From NCBI GenBank assembly GCA_019509985.1, contig JAEKLF010000109.1, positions 1 through 37,635 on the forward strand: a DNA stretch of 37,635 nt, in the 5' to 3' direction. The notes under the pieces are model-generated. The model was not told the origin of the DNA, made no database searches, and saw only the letters and a program-made list of their open reading frames with translations. This DNA comes from Burkholderiales bacterium (GTDB lineage: Bacteria; Pseudomonadota; Gammaproteobacteria; Burkholderiales; Burkholderiaceae_C). Each line of letters begins with the position of its first letter. The stretch's first letter is position 1. The translations under genes were made by a program, and so were the position numbers. Positions 22,786 through 31,844 of the stretch are shown here, piece after piece.

Positions 22786-23940
22786 TTACTTGAACAGGTC
22801 CTTGACCCGGTCCGTCCAGCTCTTGGCGTTGGGCGAGTGGCGCTCGCCCCCCTTCTTCAGCGACTCGTCCAGCTCCTTGAGCAGCTTCTTCTGGTGCTCG
22901 GTGAGCTTGACCGGTGTCTCGATGGCGATGTGGCAGTAGAGGTCGCCGGGGTAGCTAGACCGCACGCCCTTGATGCCCTTGCCGCGCAGGCGGAAGGTCT
23001 TGCCATGCTGCGTGCCCTCGGGCAGCTCGATCTCGGCCTTGCCGCCCAGCGTGGGCACCTCGATGTTGCCGCCGAGCGTGGCGGTGACCATGGAGACCGG
23101 CATCGTGCAGTGCAGGTCGTCCCCGTCCCGCTCGAAGATGTCGTGCTGCTTGATGCGGATTTCGATGTAGAGATCGCCCGCCGGGCCGCCGTTCACGCCG
23201 GGCTCGCCATTGCCCGCCGAGCGGATGCGCATGCCCTCGTTGATGCCGGCGGGGATCTTCACCTCCAGCGTCTTCTGCTTCTTGACCTTGCCCTGGCCGT
23301 TGCAGGTCGTGCAGGGGTCGGGAATGATCTTGCCGCTGCCGTGGCAGTGCGGGCAGGTCTGCTGGATGCTGAAGAAGCCCTGGCGCATGTGCACCGTGCC
23401 CGAGCCGCCGCAGGAGCCGCAGGTCTTGGCGCTGGTGCCGGGCTTGGCGCCCGTGCCGCCGCAGGTCTCGCAGCCTTCCCAGCTCGGGATGCGGATCTGC
23501 GTTTCCTTGCCGCGCGCAGCCTCTTCCAGCGTGATCTCCATCGCGTAGCTGAGGTCGCTGCCGCGGTAGACCTGCTGGCCACCGCCGCCGGCACGACGCC
23601 CGCCGCCCTGGCCGCCGAAGATATCGCCAAAGATGTCGCCAAAGGCTTCGGCAAAGCCGCCGAAGCCTTCCGCGCCGGGGCCGCCACGGCCAGCACCCAT
23701 GTTGGGGTCCACGCCGGCATGGCCGTACTGGTCGTAGGCGGCGCGCTTCTGGGCGTCGGACAGCATCTCGTAGGCCTCCTTGGCCTCCTTGAAGCTTTCC
23801 TCGGACTTCTTCGCCCCGTCGCCCTGGTTGCGGTCAGGGTGGTGCTTCATGGCCAGCTTGCGGTAGGCCTTCTTGATGTCCTCTTCGGTCGCGTTCTTCG
23901 CGACGCCGAGGACTTCGTAGTAATCGCGCTTGGACGCCAT
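22786..23940 (-). CDS. dnaJ: Co-chaperone DnaJ (Hsp40)
   Basis: Stimulates DnaK ATPase and delivers unfolded clients. The 384-residue class A protein has the J domain (MASKRDYYEVLGVAKNATEEDIKKAYRKLAMKHHPDRNQGD cited in parts, with the HPD motif). A Gly-rich linker (about 70-125, GAGRGGPGAEGFGG) follows, then four CxxCxGxG zinc repeats (CETCGGTG, CGSCGGSG, CPHCHGSG, CTTCNGQG) and C-terminal peptide-binding domains. Size and order are canonical. It lies 74 bases after dnaK with a hairpin in the gap, and ends before a strong terminator. Confidence 0.98.
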   Translation of the reverse strand: MASKRDYYEVLGVAKNATEEDIKKAYRKLAMKHHPDRNQGDGAKKSEESFKEAKEAYEMLSDAQKRAAYDQYGHAGVDPNMGAGRGGPGAEGFGGFAEAFGDIFGDIFGGQGGGRRAGGGGQQVYRGSDLSYAMEITLEEAARGKETQIRIPSWEGCETCGGTGAKPGTSAKTCGSCGGSGTVHMRQGFFSIQQTCPHCHGSGKIIPDPCTTCNGQGKVKKQKTLEVKIPAGINEGMRIRSAGNGEPGVNGGPAGDLYIEIRIKQHDIFERDGDDLHCTMPVSMVTATLGGNIEVPTLGGKAEIELPEGTQHGKTFRLRGKGIKGVRSSYPGDLYCHIAIETPVKLTEHQKKLLKELDESLKKGGERHSPNAKSWTDRVKDLFK

Positions 23941-23969
23941 GCTCTTCGCTCTTCTTTCAAGGGCAAAGG

Positions 23970-24002
23970 CCCGGCGGCGCTTCGCAGCACCGCCGAGCCG
24001 GG
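23970..24002 (-). repeat. Hairpin in the dnaK-dnaJ gap
   Basis: CCCGGC (23970-23975) pairs with GCCGGG (23997-24002) and GGCG (23976-23979) with CGCC (23991-23994), leaving a two-base GA bulge. Read leftward it is followed by CCTTTGCCCTTG, a weak T-run, so it may attenuate transcription or protect the upstream dnaK message, as intercistronic hairpins do in other chaperone operons (inference). Confidence 0.6.
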
Positions 24003-24014
24003 ATCATCGAGGGC

Positions 24015-25973
<1,959 letters not shown>

Positions 25974-26006
25974 TTGGAACTCCTGAAGATTTGTTGGATG
26001 TGTTCG

Positions 26007-26035
26007 ATTTGTGGATAACTTGCTGCTCTTTCAAG
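26007..26035 (-). promoter_or_regulatory. Possible internal sigma-32 promoter before dnaK
   Basis: On the minus strand CTTGAAA (26035-26029) is followed after 14 bases by CCACAAAT (26014-26007). The -35 matches the heat-shock consensus exactly; the -10 is partial compared with CCCCATNT. It would give extra dnaK-dnaJ transcript relative to grpE. Confidence 0.45.
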
Positions 26036-26052
26036 GGGCAGCAGGCTGTGAA

Positions 26053-26580
26053 TTACTTGGGTGCGGAGACGGTCACCAGCGCCGGGCGCAGCACGCGGTC
26101 GGCGATCAGGAAGCCCTTCTGCAGCACGGCGACCACGGTGTTGGGCTCCTGCTGGGCTGGCACCACCGAGATGGCCTGGTGCTGGTGCGGATCGAACTTG
26201 GTGCCCGCAGTCGGGTTGATCTCGACGACGCGGTTGCGCTCCAGCGCACTGGCCAACTGGCGGCGCGTGGCGTGCACGCCTTCCAGCACGGTCTCGACCT
26301 TGGCGTCGGGCGTCGCGATGGCCGCTTCCATGCTGTCCATGACCGGCAGCATGGCCTCGGCGAAGGCCTCGACCGCGAACTTGCGAGCCTTGGCCACGTC
26401 CTCGTCGGCACGGCGGCGGATGTTCTCCACCTCGGCCTTGGCGCGCAGGTAGGCGTCGCTCATCTCGGCCAGGCGGCCTTCCAGCTCAGCGATCTTGGCT
26501 TCGGGGTTGAGTTCGGCGGCCGTGGGCTCGCCGGCGGCGGCGTTGGCCGCGTCTTCGGGCAGGGGGGTGTCGGGCTTCAT
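26053..26580 (-). CDS. grpE: Nucleotide exchange factor GrpE
   Basis: Releases ADP from DnaK. The 175-residue protein has an acidic, disordered N-terminus, a long helix (IAELEGRLAEMSDAYLRAKAEVENIRRRADEDVAKARKFAVEAF, cited as context) and the C-terminal beta domain with FDPHQHQAISVVP and NTVVAVLQKGFLIADRVLRPALVTVS. ATG at 26580 (MKPDTPLPED) is chosen because the longer frame to 26664 would cover the sigma-32 promoter. It lies downstream of hslR and starts the chaperone unit. Confidence 0.97.
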   Translation of the reverse strand: MKPDTPLPEDAANAAAGEPTAAELNPEAKIAELEGRLAEMSDAYLRAKAEVENIRRRADEDVAKARKFAVEAFAEAMLPVMDSMEAAIATPDAKVETVLEGVHATRRQLASALERNRVVEINPTAGTKFDPHQHQAISVVPAQQEPNTVVAVLQKGFLIADRVLRPALVTVSAPK

Positions 26581-26604
26581 GGCAGCAATGAGGGAATCGC
26601 GTCC

Positions 26605-26632
26605 ACTTGGGGAGCGATGCCCTGGTTTCAAG
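26605..26632 (-). promoter_or_regulatory. Sigma-32 (RpoH) heat-shock promoter of grpE-dnaK-dnaJ
   Basis: On the minus strand CTTGAAA (26632-26626) is followed after 13 bases by CCCCAAGT (26612-26605), close to the CTTGAAA-N13/14-CCCCAT heat-shock consensus. It lies 25 bases upstream of the grpE ATG. No CIRCE element is seen, so control appears to be RpoH-type. A small palindrome CCGGAT-T-ATCCGG sits upstream at 26646-26658. Confidence 0.85.
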
Positions 26633-26660
26633 AGGGGGAATTGAATCCGGATTATCCGGG

Positions 26661-27095
26661 TCAACCCGGGGTGTCGGCATCCTCGCCGTCGTCCAGCGAG
26701 ACCGACCAGCGGTCCCAGTCCGCCAGCCGGCGCCGGTCCTGCTTGGTCGGCCGGCCTTGCAGGATGGTATCGGCAGGCTCCGGCGCCAGCCGGCGCGCTT
26801 CGGCGGCGGCCTCGCGGGCGGTGATGCTGGCGGCAGTCTCGGCGTAGAGCAGTTGTGCCTGCGGGGCGGGGCCGCGCTGGTTGGACAGCCCCTTGACCTC
26901 GATCTCCCGGGTGACGGTGCCGGTGCGGATGCCCAGCACGTCGCCGACCTTCACGTCCCGCGCCGGCTTGACCGGCTGGCCGCCGACGCGCACGCGGCCC
27001 AGGTTGATCTCATCGACGGCCAGCGCGCGGGTCTTGTAGAAGCGCGCCGCCCACAGCCATTTGTCCAGCCGCATGCTGGTCAGCGCGTCGCTCAT
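26661..27095 (-). CDS. hslR: Heat shock protein 15 homologue, S4-domain RNA-binding protein
   Basis: Hsp15 binds free 50S subunits carrying stalled nascent chains and helps recycle them. The 144 residues begin with an S4 fold, MRLDKWLWAARFYKTRALAVDEINLGRVRVGGQPVKPARDVKVGDVL (cited as context), the hallmark RLDKWLW...R being complete. A basic tail with LQGRPTKQDRRRLADWDRW follows. Its ATG overlaps the hemH stop as ATGA, so the two are translationally coupled. It is immediately upstream of the sigma-32 promoter of grpE, so it is not itself downstream of that promoter. The call is firm to family level. Confidence 0.9.
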   Translation of the reverse strand: MSDALTSMRLDKWLWAARFYKTRALAVDEINLGRVRVGGQPVKPARDVKVGDVLGIRTGTVTREIEVKGLSNQRGPAPQAQLLYAETAASITAREAAAEARRLAPEPADTILQGRPTKQDRRRLADWDRWSVSLDDGEDADTPG

Positions 27096-28198
27096 TCGCG
27101 GGCTCCGGCGGCCTTGGCGCGTTCGCGTTGCAGGGCCAGGGTGTCGGGGTGGGGAGCGGCGGTCAGCCAGCCTTGCAGATGGCGCTCGGCCAGGTCGGCC
27201 AAGGCCCGCATGCCGGTCGGGTGGTCGTTCAGGCAGGGGATGTAGCCGAAGCGCTGGCCGCCGGCCGCCAGGAAGGCCGCGCGGGCCTCCTGGGCGATCT
27301 CTTCCAGCGTCTCCAGGCAGTCGGCCGAGAAGCCGGGGCAGATGACGTCGACGGCCTTCGTGCCGCCCTTGGCCAGCTTGATGAGACTGGGCTCGGTGTA
27401 GGGCTCCAGCCACTTGGCCTTGCCGAAGCGGCTCTGGAAGGTGACCCGCCATTCGCCGTCCTTCAGGCCCAGTGCCTCGGCCAGCAGCCGGCCGGTCTTC
27501 AGGCACTCGCAGTGGTAGGGGTCGCCCAGGTGCAGCGTGCGCTCGGGCATGCCGTGAAAGCTCATGACCAGTTGGTCGCCGCGGCCCTCGCGCTGCCAGT
27601 GCTCGCGCACGGTCTGGGCCAGCGCGGCGATGTAGCCGGCGTCGTCGTGATAGCGGTTGATGAAGCGCAGCTCCGGCACATGGCGGGTCTGCAGCGCCCA
27701 GCGGGCCACGTCGTCGATGACGCTGGCCGTCGTCGCGCCGGAATACTGCGGGTAGGCCGGCAGCACCAGCACGCGGCGCACGCCTTCGCGCTTGAGGGCA
27801 TCCAGCGTGGCGGCGATGGCAGGTTGCCCATAACGCATGGCCATCACCACGCGCACGCGCAGGCCGCGTTCGCCCAGATAGCCCTGCAGCAGCTTGGCCT
27901 GCTTCTCGGTCCAGACCTTCAGCGGCGAACCTTCGGGCGTCCAGACCGTCGCGTACTTGGTGGCCGATTTGGCCGGCCGCACGCGCAGGATGACGCCGTG
28001 CAGGATCAACAGCCAGACCAGCCGGGGAATCTCGACGACGCGCGGGTCGGCGAGGAACTGGGCCAGGTAGCGGCGCAGCGCCGGCGCGGTCGGTGCGTCG
28101 GGCGTGCCGAGGTTGCACAGCAGGACGGCGACTTCGGTGGCCAGCGGTCCAGCAGGCGTGGCGCCGTGGCGCTGCGGCGGTTCAGGCAGGAAAGCCAT
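27092..28198 (-). CDS. hemH: Ferrochelatase
   Basis: Inserts ferrous iron into protoporphyrin IX in the last step of protoheme synthesis; cytoplasmic or membrane-associated. The 368 residues show VAVLLCNLGTPDAPT, QYSGATTASVIDD, the active-site MSFHGMPERTLHLGDPYHCEC (His in SFHG) and KWLEPYTEPSLIKLAKGGTKAVDVICPGFSADCLETLEEI (conserved late Glu). The usual family length is about 320-370. It starts 3 bases after the stop of the cyclase-FHA gene and overlaps hslR at its end, so it is embedded in one transcript. Confidence 0.97.
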   Translation of the reverse strand: MAFLPEPPQRHGATPAGPLATEVAVLLCNLGTPDAPTAPALRRYLAQFLADPRVVEIPRLVWLLILHGVILRVRPAKSATKYATVWTPEGSPLKVWTEKQAKLLQGYLGERGLRVRVVMAMRYGQPAIAATLDALKREGVRRVLVLPAYPQYSGATTASVIDDVARWALQTRHVPELRFINRYHDDAGYIAALAQTVREHWQREGRGDQLVMSFHGMPERTLHLGDPYHCECLKTGRLLAEALGLKDGEWRVTFQSRFGKAKWLEPYTEPSLIKLAKGGTKAVDVICPGFSADCLETLEEIAQEARAAFLAAGGQRFGYIPCLNDHPTGMRALADLAERHLQGWLTAAPHPDTLALQRERAKAAGARE

Positions 28199-28201
28199 CA
28201 G

Positions 28202-29170
28202 TCAACGACGGGAGCGCGGGCTGCCGAAGGGCTGCGGCTCGGTGTCGGCAAAGTGCAGCACCTCGAAGCGCACGATGGGCGATTGGTCGTCCGTCGGCAG
28301 GCCGCCCAGGCCGATGATGCCGCTGCCGTGCAGCGTGCAGCTGCCGCGCTTCAGGCTCAGCAGCTCGCCCGAATCGCCGAAGCGCACGTAGGTGCCGTTG
28401 TAGGAGAGGTCGGTCAGCTCGAAGCTGCTGCCCTGCCAGTCGATGCGGGCATGTGAGCGCGATACGCGCGCGTCGGTGATGCAGTAGGTGGCCTGCACGC
28501 TGCGGCCGAGCACGATGGGCATGGCGTCGATATCGAAGACGCGGTCCAGGTCCTGCCAGACCAGGCGCATGCCGTCGGGGTCGACGGAGCGCATGGGCTC
28601 GCCGAACTGCGTCGCGGTGTCGTCGGCGCCGACCAGCGGTGCGGCGTCCAGCCGGTAGACGTGGACGGACTCGATGCGCCCGCGCACGGAGATGCGGTCC
28701 AGGCTGCGAAAGCGCCCCTTGGACGCGTGATGCAGGCCGCTCAGCACCTCGGCCGTGACGAGGATCTCGCCGTCCCCGGCGTGGTCTATGAGCCGTGCCG
28801 CGACATTGACCGCGTCACCGAAGCAGTCGCCATTGAGTTCGACCACCTCGCCGCGTGCCAGCGCCACCTGCAGGCGCAGCGCGAGCAGCGCAGGGTTGTT
28901 CTGGCGGCGCGCGCGCTGGACGGTCCTCTCGAGCAGCTCCTGCATGCGCTGGGCGGCGCGCACGCCCTCGCGCGGCGTGTCGAAGGCAGCCATCAGGCCG
29001 TCGCCCAATGTCTTGATCAGCTGACCGCCGCTTTCCAGCACGGCCTCGCTGATCTGGCCCACGGTCTGCGTGACCATGGCGCTCGCCTCGGCGTTGCCGA
29101 GGGATTCATACAGCCCGGTGCTGCCGCGCAGGTCGGCAAATAGGACGGTGCGCTCGCGGATCGCGGTCAT
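28202..29170 (-). CDS. Class III adenylate/guanylate cyclase with C-terminal FHA domain
   Basis: A 322-residue soluble protein. The N-terminal cyclase homology domain (about 5-180) has both metal aspartates (VLFADLRGST, Asp13; IKTLGDGLMAAF, Asp57), Lys53 at the purine-selecting position, and GDAVNVAARL with transition-state Asn122 and Arg126, so it should be catalytically competent. The C-terminal FHA domain (about 225-310) contains ITDARVSRSHARIDWQGSSFELTDLSYNGTYVRF with the Arg, Ser-x-x-His and Asn that bind phosphothreonine. This suggests cyclase control by a Ser/Thr kinase (family knowledge plus inference). No kinase gene is nearby. It leads the hemH-hslR unit with a 3-base gap, 60 bases after rpoD. 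Confidence 0.92.
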   Translation of the reverse strand: MTAIRERTVLFADLRGSTGLYESLGNAEASAMVTQTVGQISEAVLESGGQLIKTLGDGLMAAFDTPREGVRAAQRMQELLERTVQRARRQNNPALLALRLQVALARGEVVELNGDCFGDAVNVAARLIDHAGDGEILVTAEVLSGLHHASKGRFRSLDRISVRGRIESVHVYRLDAAPLVGADDTATQFGEPMRSVDPDGMRLVWQDLDRVFDIDAMPIVLGRSVQATYCITDARVSRSHARIDWQGSSFELTDLSYNGTYVRFGDSGELLSLKRGSCTLHGSGIIGLGGLPTDDQSPIVRFEVLHFADTEPQPFGSPRSRR

Positions 29171-29192
29171 GGGGACAGTTTATCGACGTAAG

Positions 29193-29215
29193 AAAGGCCG
29201 GACATGCCGGCCTTT
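29193..29215 (-). terminator. Terminator after rpoD
   Basis: AAAGGCCGG (29193-29201) pairs perfectly with CCGGCCTTT (29207-29215) around a 5-base loop. On the minus strand the stem ends CCTTTCTTAC, a short T-rich tail. It lies 17 bases after the rpoD stop. Confidence 0.75.
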
Positions 29216-29231
29216 GTTGCGAATACAGCGA

Positions 29232-31472
29232 TCAGAGGTTGTCGAGGTAAGTGCGCAGCTTGTCGCTGCGGCTCGGGTGCTTCAGCTTGCGGATCGCCTT
29301 GGCTTCGATCTGGCGGATGCGCTCACGCGTGACGTCGAACTGCTTGCCGACTTCTTCCAGCGTGTGGTCGCTCTGCATCTCGATGCCGAAGCGCATGCGC
29401 AGCACCTTGGCCTCGCGCGGCGTCAGGCTGTCCAGGATGTCCTTCACCACGTCGCGCAGGCCAGCCTGCATCGCCGCCTCGATCGGCGCCGTGTTGTTGG
29501 TGTCCTCGATGAAGTCGCCCAGGTGGCTGTCGTCGTCGTCGCCGATCGGCGTCTCCATGGAGATAGGCTCCTTGGCGATCTTCATGATCTTGCGGATTTT
29601 GTCCTCCGGGATCTCCATCTTCTCGGCCAGCGTCGGCGCGTCCGGCTCGAAGCCGAACTCCTGCAAGTGCTGGCGCGAGATGCGGTTCATCTTGTTGATC
29701 GTCTCGATCATGTGAACCGGGATGCGGATGGTGCGGGCCTGGTCAGCGATGGAGCGCGTGATGGCCTGGCGGATCCACCACGTGGCGTACGTCGAGAACT
29801 TGTAGCCGCGGCGGTATTCGAACTTGTCCACCGCCTTCATCAGGCCGATGTTGCCTTCCTGGATCAGGTCCAGGAACTGCAGGCCCCGGTTCGTGTACTT
29901 CTTGGCGATGGAGATCACGAGGCGCAGGTTGGCCTCGATCATTTCCTTCTTCGCGTCACGAGAGGCCTTCTCGCCCTCGTTCATCTTCTTGTTGATGTCC
30001 TTCAGGTCATCCAGCGGCACCACGGCCTTGGCCTGGATGTCCGTCAGCTTCTGCTGCAGCTCCTGCACGGGCGGCAGGTTGCGCGCCAGGATGACGCTGT
30101 AGGGCTTGCCCAGCGCCACTTCCTTCTCGGCCCACTTCAGGTTCAGCGCGTTGGGCGGGAAGGTCTTGATGAAGTGTTCCTGCGGCATGCCGCACTTGTC
30201 GACCACGATCTTGCGCAGCTCGCGCTCGTAGCGGCGCACGTCGTCCACCTGGCTGCGCAGAATGTCGCACAGCTTTTCAATCGTCTTGACCGTGAAGCGG
30301 ATGGTCATCAGCTCCTGGCTGATGGCCTGCTGGGCCTTGTTGTACGACAGGGATTTGTAGCCGTCCTTCTCGAAGGCCTTGCGCATCTTGTCGAAGGCTG
30401 CGGACATCGAGTCCAGCTTGACCAGCGCGGCATTCTTCAGCTCTTCGAGCTTCTTCGTCAGCGCCTTGGAGCCGCCGTTGCCGTCGTCGTCGTCTTCCTC
30501 GTCGAACTCGTCGAAGTCTTCCTCGGCCACGTAGTCGTCGGCCTCGTCGGCAGCGACGAAGCCGTCCACCACCTCGGAGATCTGCATCTCGCCGGCGCGG
30601 ATCTTGGTGGCGAACTCGAGGATGTGGGCGATGGTCGTCGGCGATGCCGAGATCGCCAGCATCATGGCCTGCAGGCCGCCTTCGATGCGCTTGGCGATCT
30701 CGATTTCGCCTTCACGCGTCAGCAGTTCGACCGTGCCCATCTCGCGCATGTACATGCGCACCGGGTCGGTCGTGCGGCCGAACTCGGAGTCCACCGTCGA
30801 CAGTGCCGCTTCGGCGGCTTCTTCGGCTTCTTCCTCGGTCGACGTGGCGGTCGTGTTGCCCTGGATCAGCAGCGTGGCGGCGTCCGGCGCCTGCTCATAC
30901 ACGGCGATGCCCATGTCGTTGAGCATGGACACGATGGCTTCGAGGATTTCCTCGCTGACCAGCTTCTCAGGCAAGTGGTCGTTGATTTCCTGGTGCGTCA
31001 GGAAACCACGCGTCTTGCCCATCTTGATGAGGGTCTTCAGCTCGGTACGGCGCTTGAGGGCTTCCTCTTCGGTCAGCGCGGTTTCCTCGAGGCCGAACTC
31101 GCGCATCAGCGCGCGCTCCTTGGCGCGGCTGACCTTCATGCGCAGCGGCTTGGCCTTGGGCGTGTCTTCCTGAACCGCGGCAGCCTCTTCGACTTCCGGC
31201 TCGGCCTCGCCTTCGAGGTCGGCTTCGAGGTCGGACAGATCAACGTCCTCGACCTCGGCCTTGCCGGCCTTCTTGGTCTCGGTTGCAGCCTTGGGCTTGC
31301 GGCCGCGCTTGGGCTTGTCGTCTTCCGCGACGGTGGTCTTGGCCTTGGCAGCCGCCGCGGCCTTGGCGGCGGGCTTGGCGGGCGCCTCGGCTGCGGCCTT
31401 CACGGCAGGCTTCTTCTTGAGCTCTTCGGCGGGGGCGGGGCTGGCCTTGGTCGCGGTCTTCTTGGCGGTCAT
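29232..31472 (-). CDS. rpoD: RNA polymerase primary sigma factor (sigma-70)
   Basis: Directs core polymerase to housekeeping promoters. The 746-residue protein has a Lys/Ala/Pro-rich N-terminal extension (about 1-95), region 1.1 (LIKMGKTRGFLTHQEINDHLPE), region 1.2 (DPVRMYMREMGTVELLTREGEIEIAKRIE), an acidic non-conserved insert, region 2 (YKFSTYATWWIRQAITRSIADQARTIRIPVHM), region 3, and region 4 (LTPREAKVLRMRFGIEMQSDHTLEEVGKQFDVTRERIRQIEAKAIRKLKHP, cited in part). The N-terminal basic extension is longer than in E. coli and common in Burkholderiales. It follows dnaG by 372 bases with its own promoter in the gap. Confidence 0.99.
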   Translation of the reverse strand: MTAKKTATKASPAPAEELKKKPAVKAAAEAPAKPAAKAAAAAKAKTTVAEDDKPKRGRKPKAATETKKAGKAEVEDVDLSDLEADLEGEAEPEVEEAAAVQEDTPKAKPLRMKVSRAKERALMREFGLEETALTEEEALKRRTELKTLIKMGKTRGFLTHQEINDHLPEKLVSEEILEAIVSMLNDMGIAVYEQAPDAATLLIQGNTTATSTEEEAEEAAEAALSTVDSEFGRTTDPVRMYMREMGTVELLTREGEIEIAKRIEGGLQAMMLAISASPTTIAHILEFATKIRAGEMQISEVVDGFVAADEADDYVAEEDFDEFDEEDDDDGNGGSKALTKKLEELKNAALVKLDSMSAAFDKMRKAFEKDGYKSLSYNKAQQAISQELMTIRFTVKTIEKLCDILRSQVDDVRRYERELRKIVVDKCGMPQEHFIKTFPPNALNLKWAEKEVALGKPYSVILARNLPPVQELQQKLTDIQAKAVVPLDDLKDINKKMNEGEKASRDAKKEMIEANLRLVISIAKKYTNRGLQFLDLIQEGNIGLMKAVDKFEYRRGYKFSTYATWWIRQAITRSIADQARTIRIPVHMIETINKMNRISRQHLQEFGFEPDAPTLAEKMEIPEDKIRKIMKIAKEPISMETPIGDDDDSHLGDFIEDTNNTAPIEAAMQAGLRDVVKDILDSLTPREAKVLRMRFGIEMQSDHTLEEVGKQFDVTRERIRQIEAKAIRKLKHPSRSDKLRTYLDNL

Positions 31473-31793
31473 GCAGGTCCTTCGGCGGGTGGCACGGGCA
31501 GTTCTGGAAACGGGATCGGAAATGCAGCAGCCACCGCGGCCTGCCCGGGCTGGTCGTCAAAACCGGCGGGGCGGGTGGCGGTGGCTTTCGTCGCCGGGTG
31601 TCAGTCGAATATCGGCCGAGGGACCCTGGCGTGCCGCGAACAAGCTGGCGTGATCGTTTGGAGTGCAGAGGTGGCGGATGAGTTGACCATTAAAACCCCT
31701 TGGAAAATCCGTTGGGTTGCCCAGTGTCGCTGGGTGGCCGGGGGCCGGCAGCTCTCTGCCGTCACTCTTGTTGACGCGCGCGGAAAACAGGAG

Positions 31794-31822
31794 ATTATCC
31801 TCTATCCGCGGCAGGATTGCAA
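31794..31822 (-). promoter_or_regulatory. Sigma-70 promoter of rpoD in the 372-bp dnaG-rpoD gap
   Basis: On the minus strand TTGCAA (31822-31817) and GATAAT (31799-31794) are exactly 17 bases apart. This leaves a leader of more than 300 bases before rpoD. The leader holds a small stem CCCAG-TGTCG-CTGGG at 31722-31736 and an AT-rich stretch (about 31684-31710). I see no gene or known RNA element in 31473-31793. Confidence 0.75.
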
Positions 31823-31844
31823 AATTGTGTCGAGAAGCGTGCCT

